Shown here piece by piece: positions 53,699 to 61,891 of a stretch of DNA of 64,000 nucleotides. The translations under genes and the position numbers were made by a program. Source of the stretch: Phycisphaerales bacterium (lineage in GTDB: Bacteria; Planctomycetota; Phycisphaerae; Phycisphaerales; SM1A02); assembly GCA_029260575.1 (NCBI GenBank), contig JAJDDB010000016.1:124001-188000 (forward strand), given 5' to 3'. Below the pieces are notes generated by a model. It was not told the DNA's origin and did not search any database. It saw only the letters and a list, made by a program, of their open reading frames with translations. The number at the start of each line of letters is the position of its first letter. Position 1 is the first letter of the stretch.

Positions 53699-55117
53699 AT
53701 GTCCGAATCCAAGAAGAATGGAAACGCCCAGTCGATGCACATCCCGAACGTCAATTCGGGGCGTCGACTGCTGGAGGCGGTCTTTGATGTGGAGTTGGGC
53801 GATCAGCCGGACCCCGGCTGGCCGGTCGTTCCCGGATACAGAATGGTGCGCGAGCTCGGCCACGGTGGTGGTGGTGATGTATACCTGGCGCTGCGCGATG
53901 GGAGCGAGAATCTCTGCGCACTGAAGATCATTCAGCGACGCATAACGGATGAATCAAATGCGAAGCGAGCATGGCGCGAGCTTGATGTCCTGCAGCAACT
54001 GAAACTGCCGTTCGTACCTCGTGTGCTGGATTACGGCATTCACGAAGGTCGTCTGTATTTTGCGTCGGACTACATTGAAGGCCTGCCGATCGACAAGCAT
54101 TGCGAAGAACAGCAGCTTGCTATACGGGCGCGTGTTGAACTTCTTGAACGTCTCGCGCGGGATGTTCAGCACGTACACGAGCAGGGAGTGACGCATCGAG
54201 ATCTGAAACCCAGCAATGTCATCGTCGACCTGCAGGGCAACTGCCACATCATCGACTTCGGTATTGCCAATCTGTTGGCTGACGACTCCGGTGAGACAAT
54301 AACTGAGACGGGCGCGATCATCGGCAGCCCAGCATACATGTCGCCGGAACAGGCACGAGGCGATCGCCGTCTTATCTCGACGCGAAGCGATGTGTATTCG
54401 TTGGCGGCGATCGGGTACCGGCTTCTTGTCGGCGAATCGCCGTATGCATCACACGGACTGCAGCCGCATGTCCTGTTGCGTCGAGTGGCATCAGAGCCGC
54501 CGCGTACACCTCGGAGCATAGATTCGGGCGTTCCACGCGCGCTGGATGCAATTCTGACAAGAGCTGCGGAGTACGATCCTTCATCGCGCCTGGCAACTGC
54601 ACTTGATCTCTCGGAAGAACTCAAACGCTGGCTCACCGGTAAACCGGTTCGCAGCCAGCGCATGAGCCCACTCGAACGACTCTGGTTGCACATGAAGTTG
54701 CGGCCGGCGCTGTCGACGGCGGTGACTCTTGCAACGATTGCGCTGCTTGCATCTATCTTCTTTGGAGCAACAGCGGTATCCAACGCGCAGCATGCAGATC
54801 ACATGACAGAACTGCGCGACGACATGCGAGACCGCATCTTCGATGGCATTGTCGGATTCACCAAGTCACTTGATGACGAGCGATACAACGAAGCCTTGCG
54901 TTTTCTACGCGCGCTTGAACAGTTCAAGGGCTATGAGATGTCGGATGAGGAGTTTGTTGCGCAGCTCGATGGAGCTCGGCGAAACCTGAGCAAATCGGTC
55001 CTTGAAGCAACCTATGGCGTTGACGACCTGGAAGTCATTGACGCAGCTGATTCGTTTGATCAGTTGCTACGCGACCTGGAGGAGGCAGGCGCGTCGGAGA
55101 GTTCCTTAAAGCAGTAA
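53699..55117 (+). CDS. Membrane Ser/Thr protein kinase
   Basis: 472 residues. Cytosolic kinase domain about 46-312: Gly-rich loop ELGHGGGGDVYLA, Lys76 (CALKII), THRDLKPSNV (Asp169), DFG Asp186, activation end GSPAYMSPEQARG. One membrane helix follows at about 341-360 (AVTLATIALLASIFFGATAV), then a 110-residue outer domain with acidic helices. It is divergent from an ECF sigma gene, which suggests phosphorylation control of that factor (an arrangement known from planctomycetes). ATG 53699; the downstream gene begins 12 bases after its stop. Confidence 0.9.
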   Translation: MSESKKNGNAQSMHIPNVNSGRRLLEAVFDVELGDQPDPGWPVVPGYRMVRELGHGGGGDVYLALRDGSENLCALKIIQRRITDESNAKRAWRELDVLQQLKLPFVPRVLDYGIHEGRLYFASDYIEGLPIDKHCEEQQLAIRARVELLERLARDVQHVHEQGVTHRDLKPSNVIVDLQGNCHIIDFGIANLLADDSGETITETGAIIGSPAYMSPEQARGDRRLISTRSDVYSLAAIGYRLLVGESPYASHGLQPHVLLRRVASEPPRTPRSIDSGVPRALDAILTRAAEYDPSSRLATALDLSEELKRWLTGKPVRSQRMSPLERLWLHMKLRPALSTAVTLATIALLASIFFGATAVSNAQHADHMTELRDDMRDRIFDGIVGFTKSLDDERYNEALRFLRALEQFKGYEMSDEEFVAQLDGARRNLSKSVLEATYGVDDLEVIDAADSFDQLLRDLEEAGASESSLKQ

Positions 55118-55129
55118 AGGAGAAAGAAA

Positions 55130-55522
55130 ATGCCCGCAGATCCTATCAAAGAATGGCTTGAAGACCTGAAAGAAGCTGCATGTGCAGCGTACGAAATTGC
55201 ACACACATATACGACGTCTGGAATGGGGATGACATCCACAACACCGATTGTGCAATACGGTTTGCTTGTGGCTGATACAAAATCCAGCACGCTTGTCAAT
55301 CCCAATCTCTCACCATCGTTCGTTCCGCCTGACGCCGGTAGCAACTACACGCCGATCGATTCGTCCGGGTTCAGTCTTGCTCAATTCTCCAGTGTGCTCA
55401 AGGAAGAGGCTTGCGATGCGCTCAGGACGTATTGCGACGGCGACACCAATGAGGCCGCGTCGCATGTCCGCAGACTCAAGGACATCATTCCAGGTTATGA
55501 AGAGGCGATTGGCGTAACCTGA
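55130..55522 (+). CDS. Small protein co-transcribed with the kinase, unrecognised
   Basis: 130 residues, cytosolic, AAAGGAGA six bases before ATG 55130. N-terminal helix (IKEWLEDLKEAACAAYEIAHTY), a Ser/Thr-rich centre, and a C-terminal helical pair (LKEEACDALRTYCDGDTNEAASHVRRLKDIIPGYEEAI). No family recognised. Position 12 bases behind the kinase gene makes it a candidate kinase substrate or regulator. Confidence 0.65.
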   Translation: MPADPIKEWLEDLKEAACAAYEIAHTYTTSGMGMTSTTPIVQYGLLVADTKSSTLVNPNLSPSFVPPDAGSNYTPIDSSGFSLAQFSSVLKEEACDALRTYCDGDTNEAASHVRRLKDIIPGYEEAIGVT

Positions 55523-55527
55523 CGACC

Positions 55528-55785
55528 ATGACGGATTACAACTCCGGGGTACCGCGAGTGTGGGCCCCGGAGTTCTCTCTTTTACACATCTTATCCAACA
55601 CCCGATTTCAAGAACGTGATCGCTACAAGCTGCTCATCGAGTCGCTGCAGCAGTATCACTACCCGCCGGATCAGCACGAAGACACCCAGCCGGTCAAGGA
55701 TGGCAACGACCACGCAGCAGATGCGCTGCGGTACATGATTGTGAATCATAATCGACGCGGCGGCGTGGAAGTGCGGTGGTATTGA
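55528..55785 (+). pseudogene. C-terminal remnant of a phage terminase large subunit
   Basis: 85 residues. RDRYKLLIESLQQYHYPP then DGNDHAADALRYMIVNHNRRGG matches the end of the terminase nuclease domain, whose last acidic ligand sits in the 'DHAxDALRY' motif. The ATPase and most of the nuclease (over 300 residues) are missing, so the fragment cannot be functional. It starts five bases after a host gene and ends by a TGATG overlap with another short frame. It may once have belonged with the head genes at 28.7-33.2 kb. Confidence 0.62.
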
Positions 55786-55828
55786 TGGCAATCGGTGGCT
55801 GGAAGCCGGCAATCGGCGAGAACGATCG

Positions 55829-56011
55829 TTGCCGATATCCGTCATTGTCGGCAGCGCGGTCATCAGTGACTGCACACCGCCATCAGGCAAAGGCGAATTC
55901 GGCAACTGCTGGCAGTGGCATCTCACGGACGTCAAGCGCTACAAACGACAGCGCACACCAACACGCCAACCGCGACCGGTATGGTTCCAGCCGTTCACCA
56001 AAGCTGCGTGA
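55829..56011 (+). pseudogene. Coding remnant ending PRPVWFQPFTKAA
   Basis: The frame without a real start reads VIVGSAVISDCTPPSGKGEFGNCWQWHLTDVKRYKRQ and ends PRPVWFQPFTKAA at TGA 56009-56011. A second, diverged copy of the same end lies at 56902-56949 (EPQPVWVQPFMKTA). The third-position pattern of differences shows both were coding. It follows the terminase remnant directly, so it may be the next phage gene, also broken. Confidence 0.45.
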
Positions 56012-56013
56012 AG
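55966..56013 (+). repeat. 48-bp direct repeat, left copy
   Basis: Aligns without gaps to 56902-56949 with 38 of 48 identical bases. Together the two copies flank the dockerin-like gene on the other strand. The left copy continues 3' of a terminase remnant. Confidence 0.8.
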
Positions 56014-56033
56014 AGCAGAGAAACGTACACGAC

Positions 56034-56801
56034 TTACGTACACGACCCCCATGCGGCAAGCAGATCCAGCAGATCGAAGACATCGACCACGTTCGATAGC
56101 GGCGCAATGTCCGCGCCGGGACCATTGGTGCCCCAGTTCGCAAGCAGTTCGAGCAAGTCGAAGACGTTGACATCGCCGTCAGGTGTTGCGCCTCCGGATT
56201 CCGCAATGTCTGCCGGGCATTCTGGAGGAGGACTGGTCGTGAGGTTGACAAAGCCGCTGCCATTGATGCCGTGTTGTTGTATGCATCCAACGAAGACATA
56301 TAAGTTTCCGGGCTCGATATTCAGCGTAACAGAGCCAGCGGTGGGTTCAGCCGCTTCGTAGATAAACCCAACCCCGAGTTGATATACATTGCCAATACCA
56401 ATCTCGGTGTTGGTGAAATCCCACTCCAAGACAACATTCGCCTCGCATTCCACCGTGAACCACTGATAGGCGACCGTATAGGCAAAGATGTCCCACGTGT
56501 TGGCATCCGTGAGGGTGAGGTGGGTGCCGATGATGAGCGGGTATGCATAGGCGCTCATCGTCAGTCCTGATCCGGTGTAACCCCGCGGACCCGGAAAACC
56601 GTCGGGACTCGTGTTGGAACCACCAACATATGCACTGGAGCCTGAGCCCACGACACGCAAGAGATTGTCCGCACCAAATGGGCTGGCAGCAGGCACAAAG
56701 AGAAACTCAGCTGTTGCGGTTGTGGTGATCGCGGCAGCGACAATGCCTGCTCTGAACAGCGCACCACCAAAGAGATCTTGATTATGTTTGAGCATCTGCA
56801 T
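56034..56801 (-). CDS. Secreted protein with paired dockerin-like repeats
   Basis: 255 residues from ATG 56801 (GGGAG nine bases upstream). Signal peptide (IVAAAITTTATA), then a beta-rich domain with YTVAYQWFTVECEANVVLEWDF and SVTLNIEPGNLYVFVGCIQQHG (about 85-185), resembling PEP-CTERM-style secreted proteins. The C-terminal 66 residues are the paired module: CPADIAES...VNVFDLLELLANWG and VVDVFDLLDLLAAWGSCT. The gene lies between two copies of a 48-bp coding fragment. Function unknown. Confidence 0.78.
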   Translation of the reverse strand: MQMLKHNQDLFGGALFRAGIVAAAITTTATAEFLFVPAASPFGADNLLRVVGSGSSAYVGGSNTSPDGFPGPRGYTGSGLTMSAYAYPLIIGTHLTLTDANTWDIFAYTVAYQWFTVECEANVVLEWDFTNTEIGIGNVYQLGVGFIYEAAEPTAGSVTLNIEPGNLYVFVGCIQQHGINGSGFVNLTTSPPPECPADIAESGGATPDGDVNVFDLLELLANWGTNGPGADIAPLSNVVDVFDLLDLLAAWGSCT

Positions 56802-57134
56802 TGTTCGCAACTCCCTGCAACGAATCGGTCTTCACGCAACGATGCCACACAACATACGGCGACGATGGATGGAATACAAAGAAAACTCGTCTATCAATCA
56901 CCGAACCGCAACCGGTGTGGGTTCAACCGTTCATGAAAACGGCGTGAAGCAGACTGACCCCGTGGCGGCCAGCCATTTTAATCGTCTTTGGCACTGATCA
57001 GACCTGCCGTCACGGCTCTTGATGCTTCTCTGGCAGTAAAACAAAGATAGATTTGTGCTTGGCGATCGTGCTGCTGTATGGTGAAACTGCACTCGGCTTC
57101 ACCATGAAAGCCGGAACCAGGCAGGAGATCGTCC
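56802..57134. other. Intergenic stretch holding the right fragment copy
   Basis: 333 bases between divergent secreted-protein genes. The only recognisable content is the right copy of the 48-bp coding fragment (56902-56949), ending in TGA. No promoter motif or RNA gene is obvious in it. Confidence 0.5.
56902..56949 (+). repeat. 48-bp direct repeat, right copy
   Basis: Encodes EPQPVWVQPFMKTA followed by TGA, matching the end of the remnant at 55829-56011. The frame upstream (CHTTYGDDGWNTKKTRLSIT) is open for only about 25 codons. Confidence 0.8.
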
Positions 57135-57770
57135 ATGAATTGCAACGCTCGAATCGCTGTCCTTGTGGTGACATGTATGACGCTGTTCCTTTCACCACGG
57201 AGTTTCGCAGGGACGGGATGTTCCGACGTTTTCGATGATGGAGCATGGGCTGTTGATGTCTTTGACCTGCTGGATGTTCTCTCGAACTGGGGCACGCCGG
57301 GACCCACAGCAGAAATCGCTGCGCCGTTTGACGACACCGATGTCTTCGATCTGTTGCAGTTGCTTCAGGACTGGGGTCTGCAGTACTGCGAAGCCGGCTG
57401 CAGAGTGTGCTTTGCAGATTGCGAATTCGATGGCGAGCCAATTTCGCACGGACAAACGATTCCGTTCGGCGTGTGCGATACCTGTACCTGTCTGCACGGC
57501 GAGTTCGACCAATGCACCGCACTCGACTGCTTTTCGGATTGCGATCTCGACGGCAAGCCGATTCCTCACGGCTCGGGCGTTCCGTTTGGTTGCGTGAATT
57601 GCGTATGCCAGCACGGCGTCCTACCGCCGATCGAACAATGCGATGACTCCAACTGCCACTGCGTGTACATGGGCGAGACGATTCTCAACGGTGACACGTT
57701 GATGGTCGGCTGCGAACTCGTCACCTGCACTGAGGGTGTGGTCAGCGTCGACGACAGCAACTGCCCGTAA
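57135..57770 (+). CDS. Secreted Cys-rich protein with an N-terminal dockerin-like pair
   Basis: 211 residues. A signal peptide (VLVVTCMTLFLSPRSFA) is followed at once by two repeats (VDVFDLLDVLSNWGTPGP, TDVFDLLQLLQDWG). The remaining 125 residues hold three Cys-rich units, each C-x-C-x(n)-D-G-x-x-I-x-H-G-x-x-(I/V)-P-F-G-x-C, resembling von Willebrand factor C or short disulfide-rich ligand repeats (CEFDGEPISHGQTIPFGVC, CDLDGKPIPHGSGVPFGC). In the other proteins here the dockerin-like pair is C-terminal, so the order is reversed. Likely extracellular. Confidence 0.75.
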   Translation: MNCNARIAVLVVTCMTLFLSPRSFAGTGCSDVFDDGAWAVDVFDLLDVLSNWGTPGPTAEIAAPFDDTDVFDLLQLLQDWGLQYCEAGCRVCFADCEFDGEPISHGQTIPFGVCDTCTCLHGEFDQCTALDCFSDCDLDGKPIPHGSGVPFGCVNCVCQHGVLPPIEQCDDSNCHCVYMGETILNGDTLMVGCELVTCTEGVVSVDDSNCP

Positions 57771-57977
57771 CGGGATCGGTATTATGGCACTCACAGGGGA
57801 ATTCTTACCTCATCGCTGTTCCGCCATCCGTCGGCCTGACAACCGCGACTCTTGCCGGAACACCCGCCGGCCGTTAGCGTATAGATTGATTCAGCCCCAA
57901 CTGTCCCTGGTTACGAGCTGTGCCCGCATTTCCTGATCCCCAGACGTGGCTGCAACCGGCCCGTGGAGTGACCGATC

Positions 57978-58886
57978 ATGGCCAAGATGTTCTATACCCT
58001 CGAAGAGGTCTGCGAGAAGCTCGGCAAGAGCGAAGATGAAGTCAAGGAAATGGCCTCCTCCGGTCAGGTCCAGGAATTTCGCGATCGTGACAAGCTCATG
58101 TTCAAAGTCGATCAGATAGACCTGCTTGCGGGCGGCGATGAAGACTCGGGCGAAGTTCACCTCGACCTCGAAGACACCTCCGGCGGGTCCGGACTCGATC
58201 TCCAGGACACTGGCGGCGGCTCCGCCATCGGGCTTGTCGATTCACGCGAGTCCACCGGACTAGATGTCAGTGGCGCTTCCCAAGGCATTGACCCCAGCGA
58301 AGGCACCGGAATCTCTGTTTTTGACACCGGCCACGGTGAAGTCAGCGAGTTCGACTCCGGCACCGGAAGCCCGATGCTCGACGATCTCGCTTCAGGTGAC
58401 ACCCAGATGGGTGACTCGCTTGATGACGACCTCAGCCTCGAGGCGGTCGGCTCAGGCAGCGGTCTGCTTGACCTCACACGTGAATCCGATGACACCTCAC
58501 TCGGCGCTGAACTGCTCGAGGAGGTGTATTCCAGCGATGACAACATCGAAATCCCCGCAAACGCATCGGGATTGTTCGAAGCAACCGGCCCGGAAACTGC
58601 ACACGACCCGATCGGCGAACCAATGGGCGCTGCTGCGGTGCCGATGATTGTCGAAGCGTATGACGGCTCAGGCTCCGGCCTCGGCGTCGGCCTTATGCTC
58701 GGTGCGCTCGCAGCTCTGGTCATGATGGGAATCGTCGTAATCGTCGGCGTCCGCGGCGCAACGCCGGACCTTGCAATGAAGATGACTTCAAGCTCGACAA
58801 CGCTCATGATCTGGGCAGGCGGATTGCTCGGCGTGACGATCATCCTTGGCCTCATCGGGCTGTTCATCGGCAAGGCATCTGAATAA
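57978..58886 (+). CDS. Excisionase/MerR-like HTH fused to an acidic linker and two membrane helices
   Basis: 302 residues. N-terminal 55: MFYTLEEVCEKLGKSEDEVKEMASSGQVQEFRDRDKLMFKVDQID, a winged HTH of the excisionase/MerR type. An acidic, Gly/Ser-rich linker of about 155 residues follows with few hydrophobic residues. C-terminal helices at about 232-256 (LGVGLMLGALAALVMMGIVVIVGV) and 275-297 (LMIWAGGLLGVTIILGLIGLFIG) anchor it. Membrane-tethered DNA-binding or protein-binding adaptor is the obvious guess. A strong terminator follows. Confidence 0.75.
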   Translation: MAKMFYTLEEVCEKLGKSEDEVKEMASSGQVQEFRDRDKLMFKVDQIDLLAGGDEDSGEVHLDLEDTSGGSGLDLQDTGGGSAIGLVDSRESTGLDVSGASQGIDPSEGTGISVFDTGHGEVSEFDSGTGSPMLDDLASGDTQMGDSLDDDLSLEAVGSGSGLLDLTRESDDTSLGAELLEEVYSSDDNIEIPANASGLFEATGPETAHDPIGEPMGAAAVPMIVEAYDGSGSGLGVGLMLGALAALVMMGIVVIVGVRGATPDLAMKMTSSSTTLMIWAGGLLGVTIILGLIGLFIGKASE

Positions 58887-58921
58887 TCACCGCTGAGGAT
58901 GTTCGCTAACTGAAACTTGAG

Positions 58922-58944
58922 CCCCCGGCTTGCCGGGGGTTTTT
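58922..58944 (+). terminator. Rho-independent terminator
   Basis: CCCCCGGC and GCCGGGGG form an 8-bp stem with a two-base loop (TT), followed by five T residues. It ends transcription from the HTH/membrane gene ahead of psd. Confidence 0.9.
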
Positions 58945-58968
58945 CATTCCGCAACACTGCGTTCAATT

Positions 58969-59661
58969 ATGCCGCTTACACCCTACGGAATTCGTGAATG
59001 GATGACCGCCACCGTCATTGCGGTCGCGCTCGTAATCGGACTCGCTCTTCTTGAATGGTGGTGGGGCATCGTCCTCGTGGCGCTGCTGTGGTTCGTTGTC
59101 GCATCATTCTTCCGAGACCCCATTCGGCGCCTGCCGCGTGATCTCAAACCCGGCGACATGATCAGTCCATCAGACGGCGTCGTCAGTGCCGTCGAAAACA
59201 TCTATGAACACGAAGCTACAGGTGGCGAACCGGCGGTCATCATCCGAACCTTTCTGAGTGTGCTCAACGTCCATGTCAACCGCGCGCCGTTTGATGCCAC
59301 CGTTGAAGCGAAGAAACACACGCCTGGCCAATACATCAATGCACAGAAACCCCAATCCGCAGCACTCAATGAACAGACATTGCTCACCATGCGGCTGACT
59401 GCTGCTGGTTACGAGAGTGACTCTATTGGCCTGAAACAGATTGCGGGAATGGTGGCCCGCCGTATCGTCTGCCCGCTTGAATTGGGCGACAACGTGCGCC
59501 GCGGCGAGAAGTTTGGCATGATCAAATTCGGCTCGACGACGGAGTTGATATTGCCCCGCCCGAACGACGTCACCGTGCATGTCAGAGTCGGCGACACCGT
59601 CAAAGGCGGCAAAACCGTGCTGGCAACGTTGCAGCCTGCTTCAACTTCCAACGCACACTGA
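58969..59661 (+). CDS. psd: Phosphatidylserine decarboxylase-like protein
   Basis: 230 residues, the short type. Makes phosphatidylethanolamine using a pyruvoyl group formed by self-cleavage at Ser; the cleavage motif is FGSTTELILP near the C-terminus. Two N-terminal helices (WMTATVIAVALVIGLALL, WWWGIVLVALLWFVVASFF) anchor it. SPSDGVVSAVE, VIIRTFLSVLNVHVNRAP and GLKQIAGMVARRIVC are the other family blocks. ATG 58969 starts the conserved region; no clear ribosome site. Confidence 0.9.
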   Translation: MPLTPYGIREWMTATVIAVALVIGLALLEWWWGIVLVALLWFVVASFFRDPIRRLPRDLKPGDMISPSDGVVSAVENIYEHEATGGEPAVIIRTFLSVLNVHVNRAPFDATVEAKKHTPGQYINAQKPQSAALNEQTLLTMRLTAAGYESDSIGLKQIAGMVARRIVCPLELGDNVRRGEKFGMIKFGSTTELILPRPNDVTVHVRVGDTVKGGKTVLATLQPASTSNAH

Positions 59662-59722
59662 GACATCGCGGACCAGCAGCGTTCGAACTTGCAGCATGAA
59701 TCCACGTTGACATCATGTATGC

Positions 59723-60172
59723 ATGGCACGATCGACGCATCCGAGTCGTTTTCTGACGCCCGACGAATCATCGCGCGTTGAGCAAAGCATCGCTGACGCG
59801 GAGCGCTGCACAAGTGCTGAACTCAAACTCGTAGTTGTACGTCACTGCTGGCGAGACATTCGCGATCGGGCTGCAAGTATTTTTCACCGAAACGGTTTGC
59901 ACCAAACCCGCAAGCACAACGCAGTTCTGATTCTGCTGGTAACTGCGAACCATGAGTTTCTGATCTATGGCGACCGCGGCATCAACAAGCACGTCGGGAC
60001 AGACTACTGGTGGGATGTGCGTGATGAAATGCTGCATCACTTTCGCAATGATCAGATCGGCGATGGTCTGTGCGCTGGAGTTTCCATGATTGCGGAGAAA
60101 CTCACTACTTTCTTCCCTGCGCGCGATGATGACATCAACGAGATCTCAAATGAGGTTCTGATCGATGAATAG
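59723..60172 (+). CDS. TPM-domain protein (cytosolic, short)
   Basis: 149 residues, TPM_phosphatase domain. FLTPDESSRVEQSIADAERCTSAELKLVVVRH opens it, then NAVLILLVTANHEFLIYGDRGINKHVGTDYW and FRNDQIGDGLCAGVSMIAEKL close it. No signal peptide or Gly-rich tail. Its stop lies inside the start of the longer TPM gene (overlap of eight bases), so the two form one operon. TPM proteins include photosystem-II repair factor TLP18.3; bacterial ones are linked to LemA, which is absent here. Confidence 0.83.
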   Translation: MARSTHPSRFLTPDESSRVEQSIADAERCTSAELKLVVVRHCWRDIRDRAASIFHRNGLHQTRKHNAVLILLVTANHEFLIYGDRGINKHVGTDYWWDVRDEMLHHFRNDQIGDGLCAGVSMIAEKLTTFFPARDDDINEISNEVLIDE

Positions 60173-61016
60173 AACAACTCATCTCGCAATGGCTGCGCTG
60201 TTCGCCCTGCTCATTGGCATCTCAGCCACGAACGCTCAAAGCGGTATTCCCGATCAGACTCCCGCGCGGATTCAAGGCATCTCCGCTTCTGCAACTGATT
60301 CTGCGCAGTATGCACCGTACCCAACTCCTGTTTTCGGTTACGTGACCGATCTCGCCGATGTGCTGAGCACGCAACAGGAAGATGAACTCGATCAAGTGTT
60401 GTGGGAAGTCGAGAAACAATCGGACATTGAGATCGCCGTTTTAACTATCAACTCGATTGACGACTTCGAAGCGACTGGTGCAACTTCAATCGAGTCGTTT
60501 GCGCGCGGCCTGTTCGACAAATGGAACATCGGCAACATGCCCGCCAACCACGGCGTGTTGCTGCTTATCGCTGTTCGCGACCGCAAGGCGCGCATCGAAC
60601 TCGGAGCGGGCTACGGAAATCTTCGTGACAGTGATGCGGCAAGGATCATGACCAACACGATCGTGCCGCACTTCAAGAACAACGATTATTCTGGAGGCAT
60701 TCGAGCTGGCGTTGAATCGCTCGCCAGTGAATTTGCCGGGGTGCATTTCGGCTGGAACTGGTGGCTGATCGTGCTGCTCGCGTGTGCCCCACTTGCATTT
60801 GCGGTCGGTTTGAGTCTGATTCTGAAGGGCAAACGCGGGTGGGGCTGGGTGTTTGTGGGCAGCGGATTCATTCTGGGTATATCTGTTCTTGCTGCCTTGC
60901 AGCGCGCTGCTGGGGATCCATCCAACTGGAGCGGCGGATCGTCGGGTGGATTCGGGATCGGGGGCGGCAGTGGGGGTGGATTTTCCGGCGGCGGAGGCGC
61001 AACAGGCAGTTGGTAA
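60165..61016 (+). CDS. YgcG-like TPM-domain protein with glycine-rich tail
   Basis: 283 residues. Signal peptide (ALFALLIGISATNAQ), TPM domain about 58-185 (YVTDLADVLSTQQEDELDQVL, DIEIAVLTINS, NHGVLLLIAVRDRKARIELGAGYG, YSGGIRAGVESLAS), then a helix pair (WWLIVLLACAPLAFAVGLSLIL, WGWVFVGSGFILGISVLAAL) and a flexible Gly/Ser-rich C-terminus ending GGGGATGSW. This is the YgcG plan. Overlaps the short TPM gene. Envelope maintenance is the assumed role. Confidence 0.87.
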   Translation: MNRTTHLAMAALFALLIGISATNAQSGIPDQTPARIQGISASATDSAQYAPYPTPVFGYVTDLADVLSTQQEDELDQVLWEVEKQSDIEIAVLTINSIDDFEATGATSIESFARGLFDKWNIGNMPANHGVLLLIAVRDRKARIELGAGYGNLRDSDAARIMTNTIVPHFKNNDYSGGIRAGVESLASEFAGVHFGWNWWLIVLLACAPLAFAVGLSLILKGKRGWGWVFVGSGFILGISVLAALQRAAGDPSNWSGGSSGGFGIGGGSGGGFSGGGGATGSW

Positions 61017-61025
61017 ATGAAAGCA

Positions 61026-61853
61026 TCACTTCGGCGCGAGCGCCACATCCATCGATTCCATACGCATTGTCCGCTCTGCAAACCGTGCGATCTCGGTGTA
61101 ACCCGCAGCCGTAAGGCGCTGTGCCGCTCGATCGAAATCGCGTAGCAGGTGATCGCCCTGATGCGCATCTGCCGAGATCGTCATTGAAATCCCGCGATCG
61201 AAACACTTGCAGACGATATCCTCGCTTGGATACGCATCACCGCACGGTTTGTGCCAACCGGCTGTGTTGATTTCAACAACAAGATTCTGCTGCGCAGCTA
61301 TTGCGTCCAGCGCCGCATCGATTTCCGCTGAAAGATCAACCGTCGGAGAGAAGCCAAACTTCTTCGTCAGATCAATGTGCGCGACAATGTCAAACACACC
61401 GCATTCCGCCAGGCCGATCATCTGCTGCCAATACGCTCGGTGCATGTCATTGCGCTGACACTCTGAGAGTTTCTGCCACGCAGCAGGCGATCCATCGATC
61501 GAAAATGCGTCAATGTAATGCACGCTTCCGATGATGTAATCCAGCGGAAGTGGATGCAATGTGTCGCGCAACAGCTCGCCGTGCTCCGGAAACCAATCCA
61601 CTTCCAGGCCAAGGCGCACCGACGGGCCGCCCGCAGAGTGGAACTTCGCGCGCAATCGTGACAACTCATCAATGTACATCTGCAACGCTTCAATCGGCAT
61701 GGACCACTCGACCGACCTGCCATCGCGATGCAATACAAAGTGATCAGAAATGCCAAGTTCATCAACACCGAGCCTGACTCCTGCGTCGGCCAATGCACTG
61801 GGCGTGTGCTTGCCATCGCTGTAGGTCGTGTGATTGTGGTAGGTTGCGATCAT
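61026..61853 (-). CDS. PHP-domain phosphatase (histidinol-phosphatase type)
   Basis: 275 residues from ATG 61853. Metal-binding PHP motifs: HNHTTYSDG (His6, His8), GISDHF, LGLEVDWFPEH (Glu), GSVHYID (His), DIVAHIDL (His) and SADAHQGDHLL (Asp, His). Lengths and motif spacing fit HisK-type histidinol-phosphatases, which release histidinol in histidine synthesis; other PHP enzymes cannot be excluded, since no his genes are nearby. Convergent with the TPM gene, nine bases apart. Confidence 0.85.
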   Translation of the reverse strand: MIATYHNHTTYSDGKHTPSALADAGVRLGVDELGISDHFVLHRDGRSVEWSMPIEALQMYIDELSRLRAKFHSAGGPSVRLGLEVDWFPEHGELLRDTLHPLPLDYIIGSVHYIDAFSIDGSPAAWQKLSECQRNDMHRAYWQQMIGLAECGVFDIVAHIDLTKKFGFSPTVDLSAEIDAALDAIAAQQNLVVEINTAGWHKPCGDAYPSEDIVCKCFDRGISMTISADAHQGDHLLRDFDRAAQRLTAAGYTEIARFAERTMRMESMDVALAPK

Positions 61854-61891
61854 GGCTGTGGTTCCGCACGCGATCAATATCGCGGCGCATC

